Assembly: GCF_027497495.1 (NCBI RefSeq)
Contig: NZ_CP114205.1
Span: 3,286,001 to 3,350,000 of the forward strand
Length of the DNA: 64,000 nucleotides
Origin: Streptomyces tubercidicus
GTDB lineage: Bacteria > Actinomycetota > Actinomycetes > Streptomycetales > Streptomycetaceae
Direction: 5' to 3'
The notes beneath the pieces were generated by a model. The model searched no databases. It was not told the origin of the DNA and was given only the letters and a program-made list of their open reading frames with translations. Each line of letters starts with the position of its first letter. Within the stretch, counting starts at the first letter, position 1. Positions 1 through 8,469 of this stretch are shown piece after piece. Position numbers and translations under genes: made by a program.

Positions 1-61
1 CCCTCCGGCCCCGCCCCCTCCCGTCAGTTGAGGGGACCCCACCCCGGTGGGGGGAATTGTC

Positions 62-113
62 AAAGACCAGGGGGTCGGCCCGCGCAACGACGCGGCCCCA
101 CCCCCTGGTCTTT
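62..113. terminator. Strong hairpin downstream of the DUF3027 gene
   Basis: A 13-bp perfect outer stem (62-74 with 101-113) is followed by a shorter inner stem (80-84 with 91-95) and a CAACGA loop. It lies 3' of the leftward DUF3027 gene and has A/T bases at both outer ends, so it could terminate transcription from either side. The rest of 1-350 holds no convincing gene. Confidence 0.6.
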
Positions 114-172
114 AAAAACCCTCACCCCCACCGGACGGAGGCCGCCACCCGGACGGGAGGGGGTGGGCCGGA

Positions 173-221
173 GGGGCCTGTGTTGTGGACGTAAAGCGAA
201 GCAGTCCACAACACAGGCCCC
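173..221. terminator. Perfect 18-bp inverted repeat with 13-nt loop
   Basis: Arms 173-190 and 204-221 are exact reverse complements around the loop 191-203. It lies between the DUF3027 stop codon and the 62-113 hairpin, so it is probably the first terminator met by leftward transcription. There is no U-tract, as is common for Streptomyces terminators. Confidence 0.6.
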
Positions 222-350
222 GGAGGACCACCACCGGCACCCACCACCCACAAACCGCGGCCCCCGCCCAAACACCCCACCCCGCCGACAGGCGAAGAAC
301 AGAAGACGCACGGCGGGACAGCCGACAACGTGGGAATGAGCCCCCAGCGC

Positions 351-1268
351 TTAGCTGTGACCCAGCTCCTCCGCAGGCCCCGTCTCCTCGACCGACCCCC
401 CGTCCCGCTCGGGCCGCAACGACAACGGCTCCACAACCGTCTCGTCCACAACCGGCGCGGCAGGCCGCGGCGGTTTCGGCATGACGGCGGCCTCGGAATG
501 CGCTCCGCACCCGTACGCGAGGGACACCACCCGGCCGTCCGCCGGGGAGAACTCGTTGGCGCAGACGCCGAACGCCTGGCCCAGGGAGCCGGGCAGCTGG
601 GTGAGGAAGCCGCAGGTCACACAGGTGGCGGGGGCCGCTTGGGCCATCGCGGAGCGGGCGCCGTACGCCTCTTCCCAGCGGTCGGCGGCGGTGTGCAGAC
701 CGTAGCGGGAGAGCACCCGGGCGCGGCGCAGGCCCAGTTCCTCGGCGACGGCCGCGATGCTGCCGCGCTGGGGGGCGGGCTGGAGCGCGGGCGAGCCGGG
801 GAGGACGTCGGCCTCTTCGGAGTCGGCGACCTCGGCGGCCATGCCCTCGGCGACCGGGGAGTTCGGCGGTGGGGCGTCCTCGCCGGTGTAGCCGGGCTCC
901 AGGCGCAGGTCGTCGGCCTCGGTGGGCAGCAGATCGCCGGGGCCCATGTCGCCGGGGCGCAGCCGCTCGCTCCACGGCACCCACTCCGGCGCCAGCAGGG
1001 CGTCGGGGCCGGGCAGCAGGGCGACCTCGTCGAGCGTGACGATCTTGGCGCGGGAGGCTCTGGCGACCGTCGCGGCCCAGCGCCAGCCCCGGTAGCCGGG
1101 TTCGTTGCAGGCGAAGAGGTGGGTGACGACGCGGTCGCCGTCGGCAACGGCCTCGATGTGCTCGCCGACCATGCCGGGCAGTGCGGCTTCCTCCGCCGCC
1201 GCCCTGGCAAGGTCAACCGCCTCGGCGCACAGGCGGTCAGGGGTACGGCTTCGCATCGCAGCACTCAC
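351..1268 (-). CDS. DUF3027 domain-containing protein
   Basis: A 305-residue protein of the actinobacteria-restricted DUF3027 family, function unknown. The N-terminal two thirds is the conserved block. Near residues 225-270 there is a Cys-x-x-Cys (CVTC), a lone Cys and a CGAH segment that could form a zinc ribbon. The middle is acidic and proline-rich. GTG at 1268 is preferred because the conserved family start (SAA-RSRTPDRLC) follows directly; an ATG lies four codons later. It is divergent from the MFS gene. Its neighbours (MFS, DUF2771, cold-shock, XPB) also recur near this family in other actinobacteria, from memory. Confidence 0.85.
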   Translation of the reverse strand: MSAAMRSRTPDRLCAEAVDLARAAAEEAALPGMVGEHIEAVADGDRVVTHLFACNEPGYRGWRWAATVARASRAKIVTLDEVALLPGPDALLAPEWVPWSERLRPGDMGPGDLLPTEADDLRLEPGYTGEDAPPPNSPVAEGMAAEVADSEEADVLPGSPALQPAPQRGSIAAVAEELGLRRARVLSRYGLHTAADRWEEAYGARSAMAQAAPATCVTCGFLTQLPGSLGQAFGVCANEFSPADGRVVSLAYGCGAHSEAAVMPKPPRPAAPVVDETVVEPLSLRPERDGGSVEETGPAEELGHS

Positions 1269-1624
1269 AAGAATCGATTCTCTCTTCTACGCCGTCTCAC
1301 GAGTGCGCCAGCCGGAGCTGTCCTTGTCCTGTCCGGACGACCGGCGGTGCCGGGGCGGGCGGAGCGGACCTGGGGACCGCGTCGACGTCCGCGCCCGGTC
1401 GTTTCGGTCGAGCGCACCTCTTACGTCCCATTCTGCGGGATCGCGCGGAGGCACGCGGCCAAGAACGACCGCCGGTGGCGCGCTACACACGCTACCCCTT
1501 CAACGGTGGACGACCCCTCGGTGGGAGCGGCAAATGTCCACGGCCGCGATCACGGGCCGGTACGCCCCGCGCGGCAGGGGAGAGAAAGTGCCCTCTCCTG
1601 GGCGAGTTGGGGCACTATGACCGG

Positions 1625-3049
1625 GTGGCTGCCGCACGGGCGTCGTCGAAGTCGTCACGGGTCTCGCGCGCATCGACGCGCGGCGGGTCCGGACACGGCC
1701 GGGTCCGCCGGGCGGGCCGGGCCGTCGGCCGTGCGCTGCACCGGCCGTTCACGGGTGCGGCGCGCGGGGTGCGGCGCGCCACGCATGCGCAGGGCGCCGG
1801 GGAGTCGGGGCTGGGCAAGCTGATCGAGCTGCATGCGGTGAACTCGGCCGGTGACGTGCTGATCACCGTCGCGCTGGCCTCGACGGTGTTCTTCTCGGTG
1901 CCGACCGATGAGGCGCGGGGCCGGGTGGCGCTGTATCTGGCGGTCACGCTGGCGCCGTTCGCCCTGCTCGCGCCGGTGATCGGACCGCTGCTGGACCGGG
2001 TGCCGCACGGCCGCCGGGCGGCGATGGCGGGCGCGATGCTGGCGCGGGCGCTGCTGGCGGTGACGATGTCCGGTGCGGTCACCACCGGGGGGCTGGAGCT
2101 GTATCCGGCGGCGCTCGGTGTGCTGGTGGCGTCGAAGGCGTACGGGGTGGTCCGCAGCGCGGTGGTGCCGCGGCTGCTGCCGCCGCGGATCTCGCTGGTC
2201 AAGGCCAATTCGCGGGTGACGCTGGCGGGGCTGCTGGCGACCGGGGCGGCGGCCCCGGCGGCGGCCGGGCTGCATCTGATCGGGCCGGCCTGGCCGCTGT
2301 ACGGGGCGTGTGCGGTGTTCGTGGCCGGGACGGTCCTGTCGTTCTCGCTGCCGCACAAGGTCGACTCGGCGAAGGGCGAGCGCCGGGCCCGGCTGGCGTC
2401 CCGGGATGCGGTGGCGCGCGCGGAGGGCTTTGGGCGGAAGCCGGGGCTGCGGACGGTCGGCCCGTCGGTGCTGCACGGTCTGCAGGCCAACGCCTGTCTG
2501 CGGGCGCTCTCCGGTTTCCTGACGTTCTTCCTGGCCTTCCTGCTGCGGGAGCATCCGCTGGGCGGGCTGGGCCCGGCGGCCTCGCTCGGGCTGGTGGTGG
2601 TGGCGGCCGGGACCGGCAACGCGCTGGGGACGGCGGTCGGCGCCTGGCTGAAGGCCCGCGGGCCGGAGCGGATCATCGCGGCGATGCTGGGGCTGGCGCT
2701 CTGCGCGACGGTGGTCGCGGCGGTGTTCTACCAGGTGCTGGCGGTGGTCGTGGTGACCGCCGCGGCGGCGGCCGCGGGGCTGTGCCAGGCGCTGGCGAAG
2801 CTGTCGTTGGACGCGATGATCCAGCGCGATGTGCCGGAGGAGGGGCGTACCTCCGCGTTCGCCCGGTCCGAGACGGCGCTGCAGATGTCGTGGGTGGTGG
2901 GCGGCGCGATCGGGATCTCGCTGCCGCTGATCGGCACGCTGGGGATGGCGGTGGCCGCGGGGCTGGTGGCGCTGGGCGTGGTGCTGGCCGTACGGGGGCT
3001 GCTGGGCGCGGCCCGGCGGGGCGGTACGCGGAGCACCCGGGTGGCCTGA
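1625..3049 (+). CDS. MFS transporter
   Basis: About 474 residues. The first ~70 residues are basic and cytoplasmic, followed by a run of hydrophobic segments consistent with 10-12 membrane helices and a loop with the MFS-like GPLLDRVPHGRR between helices 2 and 3. The substrate cannot be told; related actinobacterial proteins next to DUF2771 and mqn genes are annotated only as MFS. The start is uncertain: the frame is open further upstream, and GTG 1625 was chosen because upstream residues look antisense-like. No clear ribosome binding site is visible. Confidence 0.8.
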   Translation: MAAARASSKSSRVSRASTRGGSGHGRVRRAGRAVGRALHRPFTGAARGVRRATHAQGAGESGLGKLIELHAVNSAGDVLITVALASTVFFSVPTDEARGRVALYLAVTLAPFALLAPVIGPLLDRVPHGRRAAMAGAMLARALLAVTMSGAVTTGGLELYPAALGVLVASKAYGVVRSAVVPRLLPPRISLVKANSRVTLAGLLATGAAAPAAAGLHLIGPAWPLYGACAVFVAGTVLSFSLPHKVDSAKGERRARLASRDAVARAEGFGRKPGLRTVGPSVLHGLQANACLRALSGFLTFFLAFLLREHPLGGLGPAASLGLVVVAAGTGNALGTAVGAWLKARGPERIIAAMLGLALCATVVAAVFYQVLAVVVVTAAAAAAGLCQALAKLSLDAMIQRDVPEEGRTSAFARSETALQMSWVVGGAIGISLPLIGTLGMAVAAGLVALGVVLAVRGLLGAARRGGTRSTRVA

Positions 3050-3107
3050 GGTGCGACGGGCCACACGGCACGCCGCACCCGGGCGTGGCGTGAGCTGAGG
3101 CGCCAGA

Positions 3108-3113
3108 TAGCCT
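3108..3113 (+). promoter_or_regulatory. Probable -10 box of a leaderless promoter
   Basis: TAGCCT matches TANNNT and ends 6 nt before the ATG at 3120. No Shine-Dalgarno sequence is present, so the transcript probably starts at or next to the ATG. No good -35 box is visible. Confidence 0.4.
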
Positions 3114-3119
3114 GCCCGT

Positions 3120-3623
3120 ATGACCGCTGCGTTGATCTCCTGGGGCAAGGGCCGCCGTGCCGCTGCCGCCATCGGTGCCGTGTCCCTGGGTCTCATCACC
3201 CTCTCCGCCTGCGAGAAGCCGACCGCGCTCGCGACCGTGACCGTCAACTCGAACACGGTGACGGCCGAGGCCACTCCCGGCTGCGACGGTGACGGCAAGG
3301 CCCTCTCCAAGAAGGACATCACGGCCTGCCTGACCAAGAAGGGCGACAAGACGATCACCGTGCGCCCGGGTGAGAAGGTGCGCGTCGGCGTCGACCCGGA
3401 GGTCGCCAAGTCCGGCTGGATCGTCATCGGTGCCGGCCCCGTCATGCGCGAGCCCAGCAAGCAGACGTACCGCAGCTTCGACGCGGACACGCTCTTCATG
3501 CAGCAGAACCCGCAGACCGGCCAGACCACGTACTCCAAGGACGTCACCCTCCAGATCGCCGAGCTGGGCGCGGGCGAGGGCCCCAAGACGATGTGGCACT
3601 TCACGCTCAAGCAGGAGAACTAG
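3120..3623 (+). CDS. DUF2771 family lipoprotein
   Basis: A 167-residue secreted lipoprotein. Basic residues (KGRR), a hydrophobic stretch and the lipobox LSAC place the acylated cysteine at residue 31. The mature part has the DUF2771 pattern, including conserved Cys in the ATPGCDG and ITACLTKK segments that may form a disulfide. Function unknown. It appears to begin a co-directional run with mqnB (12-nt gap, with the mqnB ribosome binding site overlapping this stop) and mqnD. Confidence 0.85.
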   Translation: MTAALISWGKGRRAAAAIGAVSLGLITLSACEKPTALATVTVNSNTVTAEATPGCDGDGKALSKKDITACLTKKGDKTITVRPGEKVRVGVDPEVAKSGWIVIGAGPVMREPSKQTYRSFDADTLFMQQNPQTGQTTYSKDVTLQIAELGAGEGPKTMWHFTLKQEN

Positions 3624-3635
3624 GAGCACGGCCGT

Positions 3636-4388
3636 ATGAGGCGGGTCCTGGTCGTCACGGCGGTGGCCGCCGAGCGTGACGCGGTGTGCGCCGCGGCGGG
3701 CCCCTGCGACGGGGTGACGCTGCCGGGCGGTCTTGAGCTGCGGCGGGCCGCCGGGCCCGCGGTGGCGTTCGATGTGCTGGCCGCGGGCGTCGGTCCGGCC
3801 GCCGCGGCCGCCGGTACGGCCACCGCGCTGACCGCCGCCGCCCTCGCCGGACAGCCGTACGAGCTGGTGGTCTCGGCCGGTATCGGCGGCGGCTTCTCCC
3901 CCGGGCAGCCGTCCGGCGCACCGCTGGGCTCGGTGGTGGTCGCGGACGCGATCGTGGCCGCCGACCTCGGCGCCGAGACCGCCGACGGCTTCGCCCCGGT
4001 CACCGAACTCGGTTTCGGGACGGTCGCGCACCACCCCGACCCGGCGCTGGTACGGGCCGTCGCGGCAGCGGCAGGCGCGGCGGCCGGCACCGTCCTCACC
4101 GTCTCGACGGTCACCGGCACCGCGGCCCGCGCCACCGAGCTGGCGAAGCGTCACCCGGGGGCGCTCATCGAGGCCATGGAGGGCTTCGGGGTCGCCGAGG
4201 CGGCCGCCGCACACGGGGTGCCGGTACTGGAGATCCGTACCGTCTCCAATGCCGTCGGCCCCCGCGACCGCGCCGCCTGGCGCATCGGCGACGCCCTCGC
4301 CGCCCTCACCGGCGCCTTCCGTACGCTTCCCACAGCCCTGACGGCCACCGCCGGACCGGCTCCGGAACCTCCCCCACGCTCGGCTTAG
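3636..4388 (+). CDS. mqnB: Futalosine hydrolase
   Basis: A 250-residue nucleoside phosphorylase/hydrolase-fold enzyme that removes hypoxanthine from futalosine to give dehypoxanthine futalosine in the chorismate-to-menaquinone futalosine pathway. Visible are the N-terminal VVTAVAAERDAV, the glycine-rich SAGIGGGFSP, and near the C-terminus EAMEGFGVAEAA, the usual substrate-binding acidic motif of the family. GGAG lies 10 nt before the ATG. It is followed by mqnD, as in S. coelicolor SCO4327/SCO4326; mqnA and mqnC are not in this window. Confidence 0.93.
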   Translation: MRRVLVVTAVAAERDAVCAAAGPCDGVTLPGGLELRRAAGPAVAFDVLAAGVGPAAAAAGTATALTAAALAGQPYELVVSAGIGGGFSPGQPSGAPLGSVVVADAIVAADLGAETADGFAPVTELGFGTVAHHPDPALVRAVAAAAGAAAGTVLTVSTVTGTAARATELAKRHPGALIEAMEGFGVAEAAAAHGVPVLEIRTVSNAVGPRDRAAWRIGDALAALTGAFRTLPTALTATAGPAPEPPPRSA

Positions 4389-4426
4389 CTCGCGCGGGGG
4401 GACCCCACGTCCCTGAGGAGGCCCCC

Positions 4427-5278
4427 ATGACCCGGCCGCTGAACATCGCGTACTCGCCGTGCCCGAACGACACCTTCGTCTTCGACGCGCTGGCGCACGG
4501 CCGCGTCCCGGACGCGCCGGAGCTGGCGGTCACCTTCGCCGATATCGACGTCACCAACGGCATGGCCGAGCGCGGTGAGTTCGATGTGCTGAAGGTGTCC
4601 TACGCGGTGCTGCCGTGGGTGCTCCAGGACTATGCGCTGCTGCCCTGCGGCGGGGCGCTGGGGCGCGGCTGCGGTCCGCTGGTGCTGACCCGGGAGCAGG
4701 GGGCGGCCGCGGATCTGGCGGGCAGGACCGTCGCGGTGCCCAGTGAACGGTCCACCGCGTATCTGCTGTTCCGGCTGTGGGCGGCGGCCGAGGTGCCGGG
4801 CGGCGTCGGGGAGATCGTGGTGCTGCCGTTCCACGAGATCATGCCTGCCGTGCGCGACGGCAAGGTCGACGCGGGCCTGGTCATTCACGAGGCGCGCTTC
4901 ACCTACGGGAACTACGGCCTGTTCTGCCTGGCCGACATGGGTGAGCACTGGGAGCACACCACCGGGCTGCCGATCCCGCTCGGCGCGATCATCGCCAAGC
5001 GGTCGCTGGGCGAGCGGACGTTGCGCGATCTCGCGGCGGCGATCCGCCGCTCGGTGCTGATGGCCTGGGACGATCCGGAGGCGTCCCGGCCGTATGTGCT
5101 GGAGCACGCCCAGGAGATGGACCCGAAGGTCGCCGACCAGCACATCGGGCTGTACGTCAATGAGTTCACCGCCGACCTCGGCGAGGACGGCTATGCCGCG
5201 GTGCGCGGGCTGCTCACCCGCGCCGCGGCCGAGGGGCTCGTTCCGCCCCTCGGCCGCGATGCGCTGAACTTTGTGTGA
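4427..5278 (+). CDS. mqnD: 1,4-dihydroxy-6-naphthoate synthase
   Basis: 283 residues, the usual family length. It converts cyclic dehypoxanthine futalosine to 1,4-dihydroxy-6-naphthoate in menaquinone synthesis. The fold is periplasmic-binding-protein-like; YSPCPNDTFVFDAL near the N-terminus and GLVIHEARFTYG in the middle are family signatures, the latter holding the conserved His. GAGGAGG lies about 9 nt before the ATG. It is probably co-transcribed with mqnB (38-nt gap). Confidence 0.95.
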   Translation: MTRPLNIAYSPCPNDTFVFDALAHGRVPDAPELAVTFADIDVTNGMAERGEFDVLKVSYAVLPWVLQDYALLPCGGALGRGCGPLVLTREQGAAADLAGRTVAVPSERSTAYLLFRLWAAAEVPGGVGEIVVLPFHEIMPAVRDGKVDAGLVIHEARFTYGNYGLFCLADMGEHWEHTTGLPIPLGAIIAKRSLGERTLRDLAAAIRRSVLMAWDDPEASRPYVLEHAQEMDPKVADQHIGLYVNEFTADLGEDGYAAVRGLLTRAAAEGLVPPLGRDALNFV

Positions 5279-5334
5279 GGTGGGCCGGGCGGGCCGGCCG
5301 GGACGGCGGGGTGCGCCGGTCCGCGGACGGTGCG

Positions 5335-5718
5335 TCAGACGTCCAGCTGGTCGGCGACGGCGCGCAGCATCCCGGCGATCTTGGCGCCGTGCACCTTGTC
5401 GGGGTAGCGGCCGCGCTCCAGTTGCTGGGTGACGTTCTCCAGGAGCGTGGTGAGGTCCTGGACGATCGAGGCGAGCTCGTCGGGCTTGCGGCGCTGCGCC
5501 GCGGCCACCGAGGGTGCGGGGTCGAGGAGTGTCACGGTCAGCGCCTGATCGCCGCGCTGGCCCGCGACCACGCCGAACTCGACGCGCTGGCCAGGCTTGA
5601 GTGCGGCTACGCCATCGGGGAGCACCGACGAGTGCACGAAGACGTCACCGCCGTCATCGCGGGAGAGAAAGCCGAAGCCCTTCTCACTGTTGAACCACTT
5701 GACCTTGCCGGTAGGCAC
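5335..5718 (-). CDS. Cold-shock domain protein with C-terminal extension
   Basis: 127 residues. Residues 1-66 form a cold-shock domain with both RNA-binding motifs (KGFGFL and VFVHSS). A ~60-residue, mostly helical tail follows that ordinary CspA proteins lack. The long-tailed form matches the mycobacterial CspB type found in the same gene neighbourhood. It likely binds single-stranded RNA or DNA; the tail's role is unknown. It converges with mqnD. Confidence 0.9.
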   Translation of the reverse strand: MPTGKVKWFNSEKGFGFLSRDDGGDVFVHSSVLPDGVAALKPGQRVEFGVVAGQRGDQALTVTLLDPAPSVAAAQRRKPDELASIVQDLTTLLENVTQQLERGRYPDKVHGAKIAGMLRAVADQLDV

Positions 5719-5943
5719 GTCTGTCCTCGTCCTCGTACTCGTTGGAAAAAACTGGGCCGGGTCTACTGCGGAACTGCGGGCTGGGCTCCTCTCCGCTCGG
5801 GCGGGCCGAGAGGTGGAGAGGTCTGGAGAGCAATGCAGCGGGCCGCAGGACCCGCTACCACCAAGGCTAATGGTCCCAAGGCCGGTGACAAGACGCCGCC
5901 GGGTGGATCCTCCGTGCTTCTGGCCCGGACTTACCCTGGTCAG

Positions 5944-6204
5944 GTGTCTGACGAAACGCCCCTTGCCGGGGATCTGCTGGTCCGAATCGGCGCGATCATG
6001 TTCCTAGTTGGCGCAGCGGCCACTCTCGCCACGGTGGCCCCGCTGTTCCTGGGGACCGATCCGCTGCCGTCCGTCTTCTACGGGGTGTGCATGCTGATGG
6101 GCGCCGGTTTCCTCGTCGCGGCGGCCGGAGTGATCCGTTCCGTGCTGGCGCAGCGCCGTCAGGTGGCGGCGGCTTCGTCGCCGTCCGCCCGCTCCGCCAC
6201 ATAG
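5944..6204 (+). CDS. Small two-helix membrane protein
   Basis: 86 residues from GTG 5944 (start MSDETPLAGDLLVRIGA). Two hydrophobic helices lie at about residues 14-35 and 41-65, and the tail is short and basic. It has no recognised family, but this kind of small membrane protein is conserved beside the HAD gene in streptomycetes. The frame stays open upstream, and ATG 5833 is an alternative start. It overlaps the 3' end of the convergent HAD gene by about 46 bp. Confidence 0.55.
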   Translation: MSDETPLAGDLLVRIGAIMFLVGAAATLATVAPLFLGTDPLPSVFYGVCMLMGAGFLVAAAGVIRSVLAQRRQVAAASSPSARSAT

Positions 6205-6815
6205 CGCTCCAGCCAGGACGGAAACTCCGTCAGGTCGTCCAACACCACCTCGGCACCGGCCGCGCGCAGCTCCGTGGCGTCACACGGGCCGGTGGCGACC
6301 GCGACGCACAGCGCGCCGGCGGTGTGCGCCCCGACGATGTCGCCGAGGTGGTCGCCGACGTAGACCTGTGCGTGGTGCTTGGTCAGCGCCTCGGCCTTGC
6401 CCGCCGCCCACAGCGAGCCGATCAAGGCGTCCACGTCGAGCCCGAGGTGCGCCAGGTGCAGCTTGGCGCTGGGCTCGTACTTGGCGGTCACCACGATCGT
6501 CCGGCCGCCCGCCCGGTGCACCGCGTCAAGGGCCTGCCGGGCGCCGGGCAGGGCGGGCGACGCCGCGACCGCGTACTCCGGGTACAGCGACCGGTAGAGG
6601 TCCGCGATCTCCGCCACCCGCTCCTCGGGGAACCACTGCCTGATCTCCTCCTCCAGCGGGGGCCCCAGCCGGCTGACGGCGAGATCGGCGTCGACGAAGG
6701 TGCCGGTCCGGGCGGACAGCTCCTGGTAGGCGGCCCTGATGCCGGGGCGGGTGTCGATCAGCGTCATATCGAGGTCGAAGCCGACCGTCAGGGGGTGTGC
6801 AGCCATGTCTGCCAT
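6159..6815 (-). CDS. HAD-family phosphatase
   Basis: 218 residues from ATG 6815. The HAD motifs are complete: motif I FDLDMTLIDT (nucleophile and acid Asp), motif II VTAKYEPS, and motif IV VGDHLGDIVGA with the metal-binding acids. A helical cap between motifs I and II puts it in the phosphoglycolate phosphatase-like subfamily. The substrate is unknown. The frame extends upstream with proline/arginine-rich sequence that is unlikely to be coding; ATG 6806 is also possible. Confidence 0.85.
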   Translation of the reverse strand: MADMAAHPLTVGFDLDMTLIDTRPGIRAAYQELSARTGTFVDADLAVSRLGPPLEEEIRQWFPEERVAEIADLYRSLYPEYAVAASPALPGARQALDAVHRAGGRTIVVTAKYEPSAKLHLAHLGLDVDALIGSLWAAGKAEALTKHHAQVYVGDHLGDIVGAHTAGALCVAVATGPCDATELRAAGAEVVLDDLTEFPSWLERYVAERADGDEAAAT

Positions 6816-6972
6816 TGTGCCTGGGGGGCGGGGCGGGCGGCCGGGACGGTCGGGCCACGGTTGGGCCATGGTCGGCGTGGCCGGTCGGCCGGTCGGTTGC
6901 CGCCTGGCCGGTCGTCCCGCGGGTCATGCCGGTCGTCCCGAAGGTCATCCGGTCCGGCTCACGACGCCCGCC

Positions 6973-8292
6973 TCACCGTGGTGCCCGTCGCATCCGCCAC
7001 ACCAGGAACAGGGCCGAGGCGACCGCCGCCACCCGCGCCATCACCGGCAGCCCGGCCAGCATCTCGTCGCCCAGCCTGCCCTGTGCGAGGGGCTCGCCCC
7101 AGCGCCCGTCGAACCGTCCCCACAGCCACACCACCAGGCCGCCGACGACGGTGCCCGGCACACCGAGCGCGGCGAACTTGGCCTCGGCGCGGGTCAGCCG
7201 CTGTGAGACGTAGGTGAGTCCCCAGCCGCCCGCCAGCGCGAGCCACGATCCCAGTGCCGCACCGGCCACCAGCAGCAGCACCGCGAGCGTCAGCACGGGG
7301 CTGAGCGGCGCCCGCGCCGGTAGCGCCACGACCTCTTCCGTGGCCCCGTCCTCGACCGGGGGCGGCGGTGCGGCGCGACGGCGGCCCAGCGCGCGCCGCA
7401 GCATGCGGGGCAGCGGACGCTCCGCCGGTGCGTCCTCCTCGGCGCCCTGCTCAGCGCCCCCGGCGGCCCCGTCCGCGCCGTCCTTCTTCAGCGAGAGCGG
7501 GCGCTCGTCCTCCGGGCGGTCCCACATCTCCGGGATCTCGATGCCGCCGACGAATCCGGGCACGGTCTCGCCCGGCCCGAACGGCGCCGGCTCCACCCGC
7601 CACCAGTCCGGGGCGTCCTCGGCGTCACCCAGCTCATGGGCGCCGGCCAGATGCGGGGGCAGGCCGACCGTCGGCGCGGGGTCCGGCGCCGCGTCGCGCG
7701 GAGCGGGGACCGCGCCGGTCGTGGGGGCCTTGCCGCTCACGGAGCCCTTGCCGCTCGTGAAGTACTTGCCGAGCCCGGACGCCGCGCCGTCTCCGGACGC
7801 CTTGCCGTTCCCGGCGGCCGACCCGTTTCCCGCCGCCGCGCCGCCCTCGCCCCCCTTGCCGGTCAGTCCGCTGCGCGCGGCCAGGCCGGTGAGCTTGTCG
7901 CGGGCGCCGGTCCAGCGGCGGGGAGGTTCGGCGGGCCGCGGGCCGAGTGGTACGGCGGGCCCGGCACCCGAGGCGGGCCCGGCACCCGAGGCGGGCCCGG
8001 CACCCGAGGCGGGCCCGGCACCCGGCTCCGGCCGCGTCCCCGAGCCGCTCCATGACGCCCCCGGCACCCGGTCGTCCGGGCTCCCGGCGGCCGCGACCAC
8101 CGCCTCCGGCGTCCCCAGCCGGGCCAGCGTCCGCTTCACACCGGACACCGAATCGGCCGTCCCGCCGTCGATCTCGGCCCGGAGTCCGGTCACCAGCCGC
8201 ATCCGTGTGGCGGCGGGCAGGCCCCGCTGCTGGGCCAGGTCGCCGACCCGGCTCAGATAGTCAAAGACGAGCTGATCGCTCTCGATCCCCAC
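6973..8292 (-). CDS. Conserved hypothetical protein with C-terminal membrane helices
   Basis: 439 residues. An N-terminal helical domain of ~75 residues (FDYLSRVGDLAQQRGLP) precedes a long Pro/Gly/Ala-rich, presumably disordered linker containing four in-frame copies of a GPASGA-like hexapeptide. The C-terminal ~110 residues contain about three membrane helices. The N-terminal domain, which includes VKRTLARLGTPEAVVAAAG, resembles the DUF1700/HAAS-type helical domain of membrane-bound regulators, though this is only an impression. Divergent from the 8470 gene. Confidence 0.7.
   Translation of the reverse strand: MGIESDQLVFDYLSRVGDLAQQRGLPAATRMRLVTGLRAEIDGGTADSVSGVKRTLARLGTPEAVVAAAGSPDDRVPGASWSGSGTRPEPGAGPASGAGPASGAGPASGAGPAVPLGPRPAEPPRRWTGARDKLTGLAARSGLTGKGGEGGAAAGNGSAAGNGKASGDGAASGLGKYFTSGKGSVSGKAPTTGAVPAPRDAAPDPAPTVGLPPHLAGAHELGDAEDAPDWWRVEPAPFGPGETVPGFVGGIEIPEMWDRPEDERPLSLKKDGADGAAGGAEQGAEEDAPAERPLPRMLRRALGRRRAAPPPPVEDGATEEVVALPARAPLSPVLTLAVLLLVAGAALGSWLALAGGWGLTYVSQRLTRAEAKFAALGVPGTVVGGLVVWLWGRFDGRWGEPLAQGRLGDEMLAGLPVMARVAAVASALFLVWRMRRAPR
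7954..8025. repeat. Four 18-bp tandem repeats inside a coding region
   Basis: The unit GGCGGGCCCGGCACCCGA occurs four times head to tail, the last copy diverging at its end. Because 18 is a multiple of 3, copy-number change would lengthen or shorten the disordered linker of the overlapping leftward gene without breaking the frame. Confidence 0.9.
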
Positions 8293-8469
8293 GAAATCCC
8301 CTGCGGCGTCCGCTGGTTACTGCCTCGACGGTACCGCCTCGCCCGGCGGCCGGGCCGGAGGCGGCGGCGGGCGGCGGCAGCGGGTTGTCTCCCGGACCGG
8401 CACGCACCGGGGCGCCGCCGTACGGCCGCACGCTCCCCCGTCCTGCCCCGCCCCGCTAACGTAGGACGA

